In this document: piece after piece, positions 51,682 through 61,053 of the stretch
How the letters are laid out: each line of letters starts with the position of its first letter
Position numbering within the stretch: position 1 is the first letter of the stretch
Origin: Woeseiaceae bacterium
GTDB lineage: Bacteria > Pseudomonadota > Gammaproteobacteria > Steroidobacterales > Woeseiaceae
DNA length: 64,000 nt
Direction of reading: 5' to 3'
Assembly (NCBI GenBank): GCA_021773115.1
Contig: JAJFKS010000034.1
Span: 186,001-250,000, forward strand
Program-made: the position numbers and the translations under genes
Notes under the pieces: generated by a model
Databases searched by the model: none
What the model was told of the DNA's origin: nothing
The model's input: only the letters and a program-made list of their open reading frames with translations

Positions 51682-53925
51682 TTGGCGAATAAACTGGATC
51701 AGAGCGAGACTTCGCAGCCTGCAACCGCCACTGTGTTGGTCGTTGACGACATCGAAGTCAATCGTGAGCTGCTGGCCCGGTACCTCAAAAAGCGAAACTT
51801 CAATGTGGTGCTGGCGGAGGGTGGCGAAGCAGCGCTTGAGGCCATAAAAAAAGCAACCCCTGACCTCGTATTGCTCGATGTCATGATGCCCGATATTGAT
51901 GGCCTGACGGTCTTGCGGCGTTTGCGGACAAACTACTCAGCAGGTGAGTTGCCAATTATCATGGTGACCGCCCTGGATGACCAGAAAAAGGTCGTCGAAG
52001 CACTGGCACTCGGGGCGAACGACTACATCACAAAACCGATTGATTTTCCGGTTCTCGACGCGCGTTGTGCCGGTCAGCTAGAGCGCAAGACCGCCGAGCA
52101 GGCCGTTCGCGAAATAAACGCCGAACTCGAGCAACGCGTGCAGACGCGAACCGCCGAGTTACGCCGTGCCTATGACGTGCTGAAGGAGGAAAGCGAGCAA
52201 CGCAAAAAGGCCCAGGCATTACTGCGCAAGAAAGAGGAAATGTACCGCACGCTCTACGATGATAATCCGACCACCTTTTTTACTGTTGACCGGGATTTGA
52301 CTCTGGTATCGGTGAACCGCTTTGGCGCGACCCAGCTGGGATTTGATGTCGCCGAGTTAGTCGGGGCTAAACTCGACAGGATTCACAGCGACGACGATAC
52401 TGCGATCGTCACGGCAGCGATCATGGAATGCGTCGCCAATCAAGGCGAAACGCGAACCTGGGAGGCTCGCATGCAGCATAGCGACGGCCGCATTACCTGG
52501 GCGCGGGCTACCGGCAAATGCGTCAATGACGCCGATGATCGCACGGCTGTGCTGGTCGTCTGCGAGGACATAACCGAAGCCCGTCATTTGTCTGAGCAAC
52601 TTTCCTATGAAGCACGTCACGATGCCCTGACCGGACTCTACAATCGCCGCGAGTTCGAACTCCGATTGCAGCACGCACTTGACTTGATAAAAGGTGACAA
52701 TTCTATTCGACACACGCTTTGTTACATTGACCTCGACCAGTTCAAAGTGGTCAACGACAATTGCGGCCATGTCGGAGGTGATGAATTGCTGCGGCAGCTG
52801 GCAGCCACATTGAAAAAGCGTCTGCGCGGCGGTGATTTGGTTGCCCGGCTCGGCGGCGATGAATTTGGCATCCTGCTCGAAAACTGTGATACAAAATTTG
52901 CGGAGCGTGTCGCAAACGAAATTCGCACAACGATCAGCGAATTTAGATTTGCTTGGGATGGCAAGAGTTTTTCGCTCGGTGCGAGTGTTGGTGTGGTTGT
53001 CATTGACGAGGCACTGGATTCCATTTCTCAGGTCATGCTGGCAGCGGATACGGCGTGTTACGCGGCAAAGGACGCCGGACGAGACCGCATTCACATGTAT
53101 CGCCCTGACGATGACGAGATTGAGCAGCGCCACGGTGAAATGCAATGGGTGATAAGAATCAAGCGCGCGTTGGAGCAAGATCGGTTCAAGCTGTACGCCC
53201 AGCCCATCGTTCCGCTGGTAGACAATCCTGGCAGCGGGTTACATTACGAGGTGCTGGTTCGTTTGCAAGATGAAGAGGGCAATATCGTGCCGCCCGGGGC
53301 ATTCCTGCCCGCCGCAGAACGCTACAATATATCGAGCAACATTGATCGCTGGGTGGTGGCATCGACTTTGGCATGGCTGGAGGCGCATCCCGACCACGTC
53401 AATCAATTGGACGTTTGTTCGATCAATCTTTCCGGCCAAACACTCGGCGATAAGCTGATGCTAAATGAGATTTTGGCAAATCTTGCGGACGTAAATGTGC
53501 CGCCGGATAAGTTGTGCTTCGAGATTACCGAAACCGCTGCGATTGCCAATTTGCAGATCGCACAGGAGTTTATCGGTGCCCTGAAAGACAGAGGTTGCCT
53601 GTTCGCACTCGACGATTTCGGCAGCGGGCTGTCATCATTCGCGTACCTCAAGAACCTGCCTGTCGATTTTCTGAAAATTGATGGCGTCTTCATCAAGAAT
53701 GTTGTCGAAGACCCGGTGAGCCTGGCGATCGTTCGATCGATTAACCAGGTCGGCAAGGTCATGGGCAAAAAGACCATCGCGGAATTTGTCGAAAATAATG
53801 AAATAGTCGAAAAACTTCGAGAGGTTGGCGTCGACTATGCGCAGGGCTACGGCATCGGTAAGCCAATGGCAATTGATGAACTGATCAAGATGCCCGCCTT
53901 GAAAAGTATCGCCGCGGGCCAATAA
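51682..53925 (+). CDS. REC-PAS-GGDEF-EAL bifunctional c-di-GMP protein
   Basis: A 747-residue soluble protein: receiver (about 15-130, Asp in LVLLDVMMPDIDG, YITKPIDF), coiled-coil signalling helix (about 135-195), PAS (about 200-310), GGDEF (about 325-480; RLGGDEFGIL with I-site RGGD) and EAL (about 500-735; EVLVRL, NLSGQTL, FEITETAA, LDDFGSGLSSF, KIDGVF). Both catalytic sites look complete, so it could make or degrade c-di-GMP depending on state. I chose TTG 51682, since GGAG lies 8 nt upstream; a TTG at 51655 opens the frame further. It diverges from the REC-EAL gene. Confidence 0.88.
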   Translation: MANKLDQSETSQPATATVLVVDDIEVNRELLARYLKKRNFNVVLAEGGEAALEAIKKATPDLVLLDVMMPDIDGLTVLRRLRTNYSAGELPIIMVTALDDQKKVVEALALGANDYITKPIDFPVLDARCAGQLERKTAEQAVREINAELEQRVQTRTAELRRAYDVLKEESEQRKKAQALLRKKEEMYRTLYDDNPTTFFTVDRDLTLVSVNRFGATQLGFDVAELVGAKLDRIHSDDDTAIVTAAIMECVANQGETRTWEARMQHSDGRITWARATGKCVNDADDRTAVLVVCEDITEARHLSEQLSYEARHDALTGLYNRREFELRLQHALDLIKGDNSIRHTLCYIDLDQFKVVNDNCGHVGGDELLRQLAATLKKRLRGGDLVARLGGDEFGILLENCDTKFAERVANEIRTTISEFRFAWDGKSFSLGASVGVVVIDEALDSISQVMLAADTACYAAKDAGRDRIHMYRPDDDEIEQRHGEMQWVIRIKRALEQDRFKLYAQPIVPLVDNPGSGLHYEVLVRLQDEEGNIVPPGAFLPAAERYNISSNIDRWVVASTLAWLEAHPDHVNQLDVCSINLSGQTLGDKLMLNEILANLADVNVPPDKLCFEITETAAIANLQIAQEFIGALKDRGCLFALDDFGSGLSSFAYLKNLPVDFLKIDGVFIKNVVEDPVSLAIVRSINQVGKVMGKKTIAEFVENNEIVEKLREVGVDYAQGYGIGKPMAIDELIKMPALKSIAAGQ

Positions 53926-53987
53926 TCACCCGTTCCGGCTAGCATTCGGTCGCGCCAAGCGGCATCGAACCGTGTAATCTTCGGGCC

Positions 53988-55907
53988 GTGAAATCCCTCT
54001 CAGAACTCTTCGGCGAGCAAAGCCCTCTCAAAGACTTGCTGCCCGGATTCCAGCCACGCGCTGGGCAGGGCTGGATGGCTGAAGCTGTGGCCGAGGCAAT
54101 ACAGAATTCCGGCAAGCTGGTTGTCGAAGCGGGGACGGGTACCGGCAAGACCTTCGCCTATTTAATCCCGGCCTTGTTGAGTGGGCGCAAGACGATCATC
54201 AGTACCGGCACCAAAGCCTTGCAGGATCAGCTTTATCACCGCGACCTGCCGATTGTCAGCAAGGCAATTGGCCGGCCCGTTACCACGGCGCTGTTGAAGG
54301 GGCGTGCGAATTACCTGTGTCTGCACCGACTCGATCAGGTGGGTGACTCGGACCGGCAGATTCTCGGTGATCTTAACGAAGTCCACGAGTGGCGCCACCG
54401 CACGATGAGTGGCGACAAAGCTGAACTCATCGAAGTACCGGAAGATTCCCCGGTCTGGCCGCTGGTAACCTCAACCGCCGACAACTGCCTCGGCCAGAAA
54501 TGTCCCGAGTATTCGAAGTGTCATGTTGTCAAGGCGCGCAAGGCGGCACAGGAGGCCGATCTTGTCGTGGTGAATCACCATCTGTTACTGGCAGATCTGG
54601 CAATGAAGGAAGAGGGCTTCGTCGAATTCCTGCCCGGGGCAGAGGCTATCATCCTCGACGAAGCACACCAGATACCGGACCTTGCGGTGCAGTTTTTCGG
54701 CATCTCACTTGGCAGTCGTGAGATCGAGCGACTGGTGGATGAAACGCGTGCTGCGACTCTTAAGTATTCGCAACCTGATCTCGATCGTCGCGTCGATGCG
54801 CTGCAAACGGCGATTCGAAATATGCGCGCCGATGCGCCGCGAAATGAAGGTCGTCATGAACTCAGCGAAGTCATGACCGGTATGCGCGCAGCATTCGAAA
54901 CGCTGTCTCACGCGCTGCACGATGTTCAGACCGCGATAGCCGGCCTGGGCGATGCGACGATCGAACTTGAGAAAATCCACGAACAGTGCGTCGGTTTCGC
55001 CGAACGACTGGCGGTACTAACCAGTGAAGACTCCTGGGACGGGCTGCGCTGGCTCGAAATTCACCCGCGCAGTTTGCGTTTGCATCTGACGCCACTCGAT
55101 GTCTCCGGAAAACTGAACGGGCTGATCAACAATGATTATCAGTCGTGGATATTTACCTCGGCGACCCTGGCGATCGGTGAGGACTTTTCTCATTTCGGCT
55201 CGCGTATGGGCCTGGCGGGTGTTGCCGGTGTCGCTTTTCCGAGTCCGTTTTCGCTGCAGCAAAACGGATTAATATATTTGCCCGATGATATGCCCCAGCC
55301 ATCCGATCCGTCACACACCGAAGCGATGCTCGAGGCAGTGACGCCGTTACTCGATTTGACGACGGGTGGCATGTTTTGTCTGTTTACGAGTCACCGTGCC
55401 CTGAACAAGGCTGGAAACTGGTTCAAGCAAAACAAATCCACCTTGCGCGGCCGTAAGCTGCTTGTCCAGGGCGATGCGCCGCGCGATGACCTGCTGCGGC
55501 GATTCCGCCAGATTGGCGATGCGGTGTTGCTCGGTACCGGCAGCTTTTGGGAAGGCGTTGACGTGCGCGGGCCAGCGCTGAGCGTTGTTGCGATTGATAA
55601 ATTGCCTTTCGGCTCGCCGTCGGATCCATTGATGATGGCGCGTCTGGAATATCTGCGTCGTCAGGGTGCCAATGGATTCATGGAGCACCAGTTGCCGCAG
55701 GCCGCGCTTTCGCTCAAGCAGGGCGCGGGTCGCTTGCTTCGGGACCACAATGACTATGGTGTGGTCGTTCTATGCGACCCCAGAATCCGCGGCAAACCTT
55801 ACGGCAGGATGTTTCTCGATTGCCTCGCACCGATGCCATCGACATCGGCATTGAACGAGGTCTCAAGCTTTCTTGCGGCACACCAGCGCAACGGGGCAGT
55901 GGCATGA
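53988..55907 (+). CDS. yoaA: ATP-dependent DNA helicase, DinG/YoaA family
   Basis: A 639-residue superfamily 2, XPD-like 5'-3' helicase. Walker A EAGTGTGKTFAYL (about 46-58), DEAH box IILDEAHQIPD, and four Cys placed as in iron-sulphur helicases (one in NYLCLHRL, three in NCLGQKCPEYSKC). Late motifs TGSFWEGVDVRG and QGAGRLLRDHNDYG are present. YoaA/DinG helicases act in repair of stalled replication forks. GTG 53988 is the apparent start; no strong ribosome site. The stop overlaps tsaB (ATGA), an arrangement common in gammaproteobacteria. Confidence 0.92.
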   Translation: MKSLSELFGEQSPLKDLLPGFQPRAGQGWMAEAVAEAIQNSGKLVVEAGTGTGKTFAYLIPALLSGRKTIISTGTKALQDQLYHRDLPIVSKAIGRPVTTALLKGRANYLCLHRLDQVGDSDRQILGDLNEVHEWRHRTMSGDKAELIEVPEDSPVWPLVTSTADNCLGQKCPEYSKCHVVKARKAAQEADLVVVNHHLLLADLAMKEEGFVEFLPGAEAIILDEAHQIPDLAVQFFGISLGSREIERLVDETRAATLKYSQPDLDRRVDALQTAIRNMRADAPRNEGRHELSEVMTGMRAAFETLSHALHDVQTAIAGLGDATIELEKIHEQCVGFAERLAVLTSEDSWDGLRWLEIHPRSLRLHLTPLDVSGKLNGLINNDYQSWIFTSATLAIGEDFSHFGSRMGLAGVAGVAFPSPFSLQQNGLIYLPDDMPQPSDPSHTEAMLEAVTPLLDLTTGGMFCLFTSHRALNKAGNWFKQNKSTLRGRKLLVQGDAPRDDLLRRFRQIGDAVLLGTGSFWEGVDVRGPALSVVAIDKLPFGSPSDPLMMARLEYLRRQGANGFMEHQLPQAALSLKQGAGRLLRDHNDYGVVVLCDPRIRGKPYGRMFLDCLAPMPSTSALNEVSSFLAAHQRNGAVA

Positions 55908-56575
55908 GGCGGCTGGCGATCGATACCTCGACCCTGGCCTGCACGGTTGCCTTGCGGCTGGATGGAATGCTTATCGAGCGGCACGAAGAACAGCCGCGCG
56001 AACATACGCGCTTGCTCATGCCGATGATCCGGGAGGTGCTCGAAGAGGCCAACACCGACCTTGCATCGCTTGATGCGATCGTTCTCGGCAATGGGCCCGG
56101 CTCGTTTATCGGCATGCGTATTGCGGCATCAGTCGCGCAGGGGCTGGCACATGGCGCAGGCCTCAATATTGTCCCGGTGTCGTCGCTAGCCGCAGTGGCA
56201 GCCCAGGTGTTTGAGGAAAGTACTGCCGAAAGGGTTGCGGTCGCACAGGATGCGCACATGCAGGAAGTCTACCTCGGTCTGTATGACCGCGGTCCGGACG
56301 GATTGCCGGAATCGCTGAGCGACGAACGATTGCACGCTGTCGGTGCCATCGCCGAACTGCAGGGCGATGGACCATGCGTGGCGGCAGGTCAAGGATGGTT
56401 GCGTTATCCGGAGCACATGGCGGCCAACGCGGCGCTTCTCGGTGGGCCGCCTACCGTGTTGTACCCGAGCGCACGATTCTTGCTGTCGATATCGTCGGAT
56501 TATCCAATGCTCGCGCCGAAGAATATTGAACCCGCGTACCTGCGGCAAAAAGTCGCAGAAAAACCGCGCGGATAG
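55904..56575 (+). CDS. tsaB: tRNA threonylcarbamoyladenosine biosynthesis protein TsaB
   Basis: A 223-residue ASKHA-fold partner of TsaD in making t6A37 in ANN-decoding tRNAs. LAIDTSTLACTVAL opens the fold, and GNGPGSFIGMRIAASVAQGLA is the conserved TsaB stretch (usually GPGSFTGLR; here FIGMR). ATG 55904 overlaps the helicase stop; the longer frame lies in the helicase gene. Confidence 0.93.
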   Translation: MRRLAIDTSTLACTVALRLDGMLIERHEEQPREHTRLLMPMIREVLEEANTDLASLDAIVLGNGPGSFIGMRIAASVAQGLAHGAGLNIVPVSSLAAVAAQVFEESTAERVAVAQDAHMQEVYLGLYDRGPDGLPESLSDERLHAVGAIAELQGDGPCVAAGQGWLRYPEHMAANAALLGGPPTVLYPSARFLLSISSDYPMLAPKNIEPAYLRQKVAEKPRG

Positions 56576-56579
56576 GAAA

Positions 56580-56597
56580 TCGTAACAGTCCTGTAAT
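56580..56597 (+). promoter_or_regulatory. Candidate Pho box before phoB
   Basis: TCGTAAC-AGTC-CTGTAAT has the 7-4-7 layout and matches about 10 of 18 bases of the E. coli Pho-box consensus, with a good second half. TCAAAT (56608-56613), a 4/6 -10 match, begins exactly 10 nt after it. It suggests autoregulation of phoBR. Confidence 0.42.
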
Positions 56598-56650
56598 ATT
56601 GGGCTGCTCAAATACGTGGCTGCGTCACCCAACCAGGTTGCAGAGACTGA

Positions 56651-57343
56651 ATGACCGCAAAGAAAGTCCTTATCGTTGAAGACGAAAAACCGATCCGTGA
56701 CATGGTCGCCTTTCATTTGTCACGCGCTGGATTTGAGGTATTCGAAGCACCCGATTGCCGCACGGCCAGGACGCTGTTGGCTGATCAGCGGCCCGATATT
56801 GCGCTGGTCGACTGGATGCTGCCCGACATGAGCGGCCTGGAACTGACGCGAATGTTGAAACGCGACGCAGCGTTCGATGACTTGTCGATTATCATGTTGA
56901 CAGCACGTGCTGATGAACATGACAAAGTGTCCGGTCTGGACAGCGGTGCAGATGACTACATTACAAAGCCATTCGCTCCCCGGGAACTTGTCGCCCGAAT
57001 TCAGGCGGTGTTGCGTCGTTCACAAGGCAGCGACGCCGACGTCATAACAATGGGCAAGCTCGAGCTTGATGCGATGGGGCATCGTGTCTCGAGTGGCGGG
57101 GCAGCGGTGAAGCTTGGCCCGACGGAGTATCGACTGTTGGAATTTCTAATGACGCATCCGGATCGTGTCTACAGTCGAGCGCAACTGCTGGACCGGGTTT
57201 GGGGTGCCAATGTTTACGTCGAAGAGCGTACGGTTGATGTGCATGTCCGTCGCCTGCGCAAGGCGTTGTCGAGTTCCTCGGCCGATGAATACATTCAGAC
57301 CATTCGAGGTTCCGGGTACCGCTTTTCCACTCGGGCGATATAG
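56651..57343 (+). CDS. phoB: Phosphate response regulator PhoB
   Basis: A 230-residue OmpR-family regulator that activates Pho-regulon promoters under phosphate limitation. Receiver domain with VEDEKPIRDMVAFHL, Asp in IALVDWMLPDMSGLEL, Lys in YITKPFAPREL. The C-terminal winged helix has LGPTEYRLLEFLMTHPDRVY, SRAQLLDRVWG and TVDVHVRRLRKAL. phoR follows after 5 bp. Confidence 0.95.
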   Translation: MTAKKVLIVEDEKPIRDMVAFHLSRAGFEVFEAPDCRTARTLLADQRPDIALVDWMLPDMSGLELTRMLKRDAAFDDLSIIMLTARADEHDKVSGLDSGADDYITKPFAPRELVARIQAVLRRSQGSDADVITMGKLELDAMGHRVSSGGAAVKLGPTEYRLLEFLMTHPDRVYSRAQLLDRVWGANVYVEERTVDVHVRRLRKALSSSSADEYIQTIRGSGYRFSTRAI

Positions 57344-57348
57344 CGCCG

Positions 57349-58641
57349 ATGTCACCCTCCGCTCGAAAGTTTGCGATGTCCCTGCTGTTGTTCTTGCTAC
57401 TGGGGGCACTAATTGGCTGGTATTACGATCGAACGATCACCGGCTTGCTGATTGCGTCGCTGCTGGGGCTGGCATGGCAGACGCGACAGCTACTGCAATT
57501 TGAGCGTGCACTGCGCACCGACAACTTTGACAAGTTTCGCTACGGCGAGGGCATTTGGGAACAGTTGTTCTCTCGCGTGCGATTTGACCGGGAGCGCGGC
57601 CGACGCCGCAAAGAGGCCTATCGCAATCTCCTGAAAGAAGTTCGTAAATCGACTGACGCGATGCCCGATGGCGCGATTATCCTCAATTCTCGAAACGAGA
57701 TAGTCGCGTGCAACCGGGCGGCCTCCGTGTTGGGCGGTTTGAAACGGAAAAAAGACCGCGGCCAGCGACTCGACAATATCCTGCGAGACCAAAGTATTTC
57801 GGCATTGATCAATGCCAGTAATTTTGACCAATCAATTGAAGTTGCCTCGCCCGTCCGTGACGGCGACTGGTTGAATTGCAGGGTCGTTCCGTACGGTGTC
57901 GACCAGAAACTGTTTTTGCTTCGTGATGTCACCGAACGCGTGCGCCTCGGTAAAATGCGTCGCGATTTTGTAGCAAACGCATCGCATGAATTGCGTTCGC
58001 CGTTAACTGTTATTGGTGGTTACCTCGAAGCGCTGTCCGACGACGATGAATTGCCGCCGCAATGGGAAAAGCCGGTGCAGCAAATGCGCAGCCAGTCGGA
58101 GCGCATGCAACAGATTCTTGCCGTACTGATGGAGTTGTCACGACTGGAAAATGCGACTTCGGCGAGTCACGAGGAGGCGATTGATGTCGGTTCGCTCATC
58201 AATAAGGTGCTTACGTCGCTGCCGCGACAACCCGGTCAGGCTGACATTTCAACGAAAGTAACATGCAGCACTCAATTGCTTGGCCGAGAGGCTGAAATTG
58301 AATCTGTTCTGGTCAATTTACTGGCAAACGCGCTCAGGTACACATCGGCCGACGGGTCGATTAACGTGAGCTGGACGCACGATACCGATGGCGCGAGCCT
58401 GGTCGTTGAAGACACCGGAATCGGGATTGAAGCTGAGCATCTGCACCGTCTAACGGAGCGTTTTTTTCGTGTGGATCGTGGCCGCAGCCGTGATGACGGT
58501 GGAGTCGGGCTTGGCCTCGCTATCGTCAAGCATGTCCTCGTTCGTCACGACGCCGAGCTCGATATTCGCAGTGAGCCTGGCTCTGGCAGTTGTTTTCGTT
58601 GTGTCTTCCCGGCCAGCCGGCTCGACAAATCCGTGTCATAA
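57349..58641 (+). CDS. phoR: Phosphate sensor histidine kinase PhoR
   Basis: A 430-residue membrane kinase with two N-terminal helices (about 8-45) and no sizeable periplasmic domain, a basic linker, a PAS domain (about 95-195, AMPDGAIILNSRNEIVACN), HisKA (FVANASHELRSPLTVIGGY) and HATPase (DTGIGIEAEHLHRL, GVGLGLAIVKHVLVRH). This is the typical PhoR layout, sensing via PstSCAB-PhoU rather than directly. The final codons overlap a strong Pho box for the next gene. Confidence 0.95.
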   Translation: MSPSARKFAMSLLLFLLLGALIGWYYDRTITGLLIASLLGLAWQTRQLLQFERALRTDNFDKFRYGEGIWEQLFSRVRFDRERGRRRKEAYRNLLKEVRKSTDAMPDGAIILNSRNEIVACNRAASVLGGLKRKKDRGQRLDNILRDQSISALINASNFDQSIEVASPVRDGDWLNCRVVPYGVDQKLFLLRDVTERVRLGKMRRDFVANASHELRSPLTVIGGYLEALSDDDELPPQWEKPVQQMRSQSERMQQILAVLMELSRLENATSASHEEAIDVGSLINKVLTSLPRQPGQADISTKVTCSTQLLGREAEIESVLVNLLANALRYTSADGSINVSWTHDTDGASLVVEDTGIGIEAEHLHRLTERFFRVDRGRSRDDGGVGLGLAIVKHVLVRHDAELDIRSEPGSGSCFRCVFPASRLDKSVS

Positions 58642-58650
58642 AACTGCAAT
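58633..58650 (+). promoter_or_regulatory. Strong Pho box before the porin gene
   Basis: GTGTCAT-AAAA-CTGCAAT matches 15 of 18 bases of the E. coli Pho-box consensus. It overlaps the phoR stop codon. TATAAG (58661-58666) begins exactly 10 nt after it, as in PhoB-activated promoters that lack a -35 box. Confidence 0.75.
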
Positions 58651-58753
58651 ACTTTCGTCATATAAGGGCAATACGACGTGCGCAGACTGTTGCCTCAGAA
58701 GTCAATCAATAACCAGGCCTGACACGGCCAGCATCAAGGCAGGAATCGAATCA

Positions 58754-59833
58754 ATGAATTTCAAGAGAACCGCAATAACTTCTTTGGCGGCATTGTTGCT
58801 TGCCACACACGCAATGGCCGATGAGCCTGGCTGGGCAGATCGAATCAAGTTCAAAGGTGATATTCGACTTCGATACGAAGGTATCGACGAAGAGTTCGAG
58901 ACAAACCGCAATCGCATGCGATTTCGAGCGCGTCTTGGATTGACCGCCGACGTACAGGACGACGTCAAGGTCGTGTTGCAGTTCGCGACGGGTGGTGACA
59001 ACCCGGTTTCGACCAATCAGACGTTTGATGACGGTTTTTCAACGAAAGACATTGGTCTCGATCTCGCCTATGTAGACTGGCGCGTCAACGACCTTGTGTC
59101 GATTAGTGCGGGCAAGATGAAGAACCCCCTTTTCCGTGCGGGCGGTGCGCCGCTAATCTGGGACGGCGATCTGAATCCGGAAGGGTTTGCCGCTAAATTC
59201 AGCTCTGGCGTATTTTTCGCTACTGCCGCCGGGTTTTCTGCGGAAGAGCGTAGCTCGGCTGACGATTCGCTGTTGTATGCACTACAAGGCGGCGTGAAAG
59301 TCGCTGTTGTCGACAACGCTAAACTGACGGCCGGTATTGGTTACTTTGCCTACACTGACACAATTGGAAATTCACCATTTTACAACGGTAGCGCGAAAGG
59401 CAATTCAGTCGATCTAAACGGCAACTACCTGTACGAGTACAGGAACAGCGAGGTATTCGCACAGATCGATACCAAGCTCGGTGACTGGGCGTTCCTGGTG
59501 TTCGCGCAATACACGCAGAATCACGAGGTGAGCAATCAGGACACGGCTTATGCGTTAGGTGCGAAACTCGGGTCGGCGAAAAACAAGGGCGACATGGAGT
59601 TCGCCGTCATCTTTCAGGACATTGAGGCAGACGCCGTCATTGGCACCTTCAACGATTCCGACTTCGGTGGAAGTGGTACGGATTCGGAGGGCTTTATCCT
59701 AAAAGCGAAGTATGGGCTGTCGAAGAAGGTATTCCTGGGTGGGACTATGTTCGTCAATGACATTAATCGTTTCCAGGGAACGGAACACGATTATAATCGC
59801 GTACAAATCGACCTGGAATTCAAGTTCGACTAG
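58754..59833 (+). CDS. Outer-membrane porin, phosphate-limitation induced
   Basis: A 359-residue putative porin. Signal peptide (1-22, ending ATHAMA), then a beta-barrel rich in alternating hydrophobic strands, with family-typical stretches GGDNPVSTNQTFDDGFSTKD and GKMKNPLF...WDGDLNPEGFAAKF, ending in DLEFKFD. By position in the Pho cluster and the strong Pho box it probably admits phosphate or other anions (OprP/OprO-like role), though its family differs. The upstream open frame overlapping phoR is not part of it; AGGA precedes ATG 58754. Confidence 0.88.
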   Translation: MNFKRTAITSLAALLLATHAMADEPGWADRIKFKGDIRLRYEGIDEEFETNRNRMRFRARLGLTADVQDDVKVVLQFATGGDNPVSTNQTFDDGFSTKDIGLDLAYVDWRVNDLVSISAGKMKNPLFRAGGAPLIWDGDLNPEGFAAKFSSGVFFATAAGFSAEERSSADDSLLYALQGGVKVAVVDNAKLTAGIGYFAYTDTIGNSPFYNGSAKGNSVDLNGNYLYEYRNSEVFAQIDTKLGDWAFLVFAQYTQNHEVSNQDTAYALGAKLGSAKNKGDMEFAVIFQDIEADAVIGTFNDSDFGGSGTDSEGFILKAKYGLSKKVFLGGTMFVNDINRFQGTEHDYNRVQIDLEFKFD

Positions 59834-59844
59834 TCGGAGTCATT

Positions 59845-60558
59845 ATGGAAGCGTCAGATCTTGGTGGTCACATTTCGAAACGTTATAACAAAGACATCGA
59901 AGAGCTTAGAAGTTCGGTGTTGTCGATGGGCGGACTGGTCGAAACGCAGCTGCAGTTGGCGATAACCGCGATTGTCAGCGGCGATAGTGAGCTGGGGATT
60001 CAAGTTGCGAATGATGATTACAAGGTCAATAAACTCGAAGTCAGTATTGACGAAGAGTGTAGTCGTATTCTTGCAATGCGCGCGCCGGCCGCTGGCGACC
60101 TTCGGCTCATCGTCGCAATTATCAAAACGATCACGGACCTGGAGCGCATCGGCGACGAGGCCGAAAAAATCGGTTTTCTCGCGTCGCGTCTTGCGGCGAT
60201 GGATCGGCCATCCGATTCCTATCGCGAACTGAAGAATCTCGGTACGCATGTTTTGCACATGCTCCGCGATGCAATGAACGCATTCGCGCGGCTGGATGTT
60301 CAGGAGGCCCTTGAGGTCGTGCGCGAAGACGATAGGGCTGACGAAGAGTACGAGGCCATACAACGGCAATGCATTACCTTTATGATGGAGGATCCTCGCT
60401 CCATCAAACGCGTGATGAACGTGACCTGGGCCGCGCGATCACTTGAGCGCATCGGTGATCACGCAAAGAACATCTGCGAATATGTCATCTATATGGTGCA
60501 GGGCAGGGATGTACGGCATACTCGATTTTCCGACGTTGCCGAAAGTTCGAACGACTAA
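59845..60558 (+). CDS. phoU: Phosphate signalling protein PhoU
   Basis: A 237-residue all-helical protein with two PhoU repeats (about 15-105 and 120-215). Conserved metal-site stretches DLERIGDEAEKIG and RSLERIGDHAKNICEYV are present. It holds PhoR in the off state through the Pst transporter when phosphate is ample. GGAG 5 nt before ATG. It follows the porin by 11 bp, so it may also be driven by the porin Pho box. Confidence 0.95.
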   Translation: MEASDLGGHISKRYNKDIEELRSSVLSMGGLVETQLQLAITAIVSGDSELGIQVANDDYKVNKLEVSIDEECSRILAMRAPAAGDLRLIVAIIKTITDLERIGDEAEKIGFLASRLAAMDRPSDSYRELKNLGTHVLHMLRDAMNAFARLDVQEALEVVREDDRADEEYEAIQRQCITFMMEDPRSIKRVMNVTWAARSLERIGDHAKNICEYVIYMVQGRDVRHTRFSDVAESSND

Positions 60559-60564
60559 AAGCCA

Positions 60565-61053
60565 ATGACATTACCAAACAAACGACTCCTGAATCTTGCA
60601 GGAGCGCTGGCCTGCGCCGGCATGATGACCTTCGCGCTGTATTCACAACATGTTTTACTGCTCGATCCCTGTCCGCTGTGTATTTTGCAACGTATCGCGG
60701 TCATCGCGCTTGGCGTGACATTTCTCCTCGCTGCGATTCACGGTCCGCAAAAAGCCGGAGCATGGGTCTATGCGATTCTGTGCGGCCTGTTTGCCGCGTT
60801 TGGCGCCGCCGTCGCAGGCTGGCATGTACGACTGCAAAACCTGCCGGCCGATGAAGTGCCGTCCTGCGGCCCGGGACTCGAGTACATGGTCGAGAACTTT
60901 CCGCTGAGCGACGTCCTCGGCATGGTACTCAAGGGGTCGGGTGAATGTGCCGAGGTTTCCTGGAGTTTTCTGGGCCTTACGATGCCAACGTGGGTGCTGA
61001 TCAGTGTTCTGACGCTTGGCACGTTTGCAATCTGGAACAACTTGCGGCGCTAG
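60565..61053 (+). CDS. dsbB: Disulphide bond formation protein DsbB
   Basis: A 162-residue four-helix inner-membrane quinone reductase that reoxidises DsbA. The first redox pair is CPLC ([12 protein letters not shown]), and the second periplasmic pair is formed by Cys in VPSCGPG and GECAEVSW. It follows phoU by 6 nt. Its TAG stop overlaps the dapE stop on the other strand (CTAG). Confidence 0.94.
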   Translation: MTLPNKRLLNLAGALACAGMMTFALYSQHVLLLDPCPLCILQRIAVIALGVTFLLAAIHGPQKAGAWVYAILCGLFAAFGAAVAGWHVRLQNLPADEVPSCGPGLEYMVENFPLSDVLGMVLKGSGECAEVSWSFLGLTMPTWVLISVLTLGTFAIWNNLRR

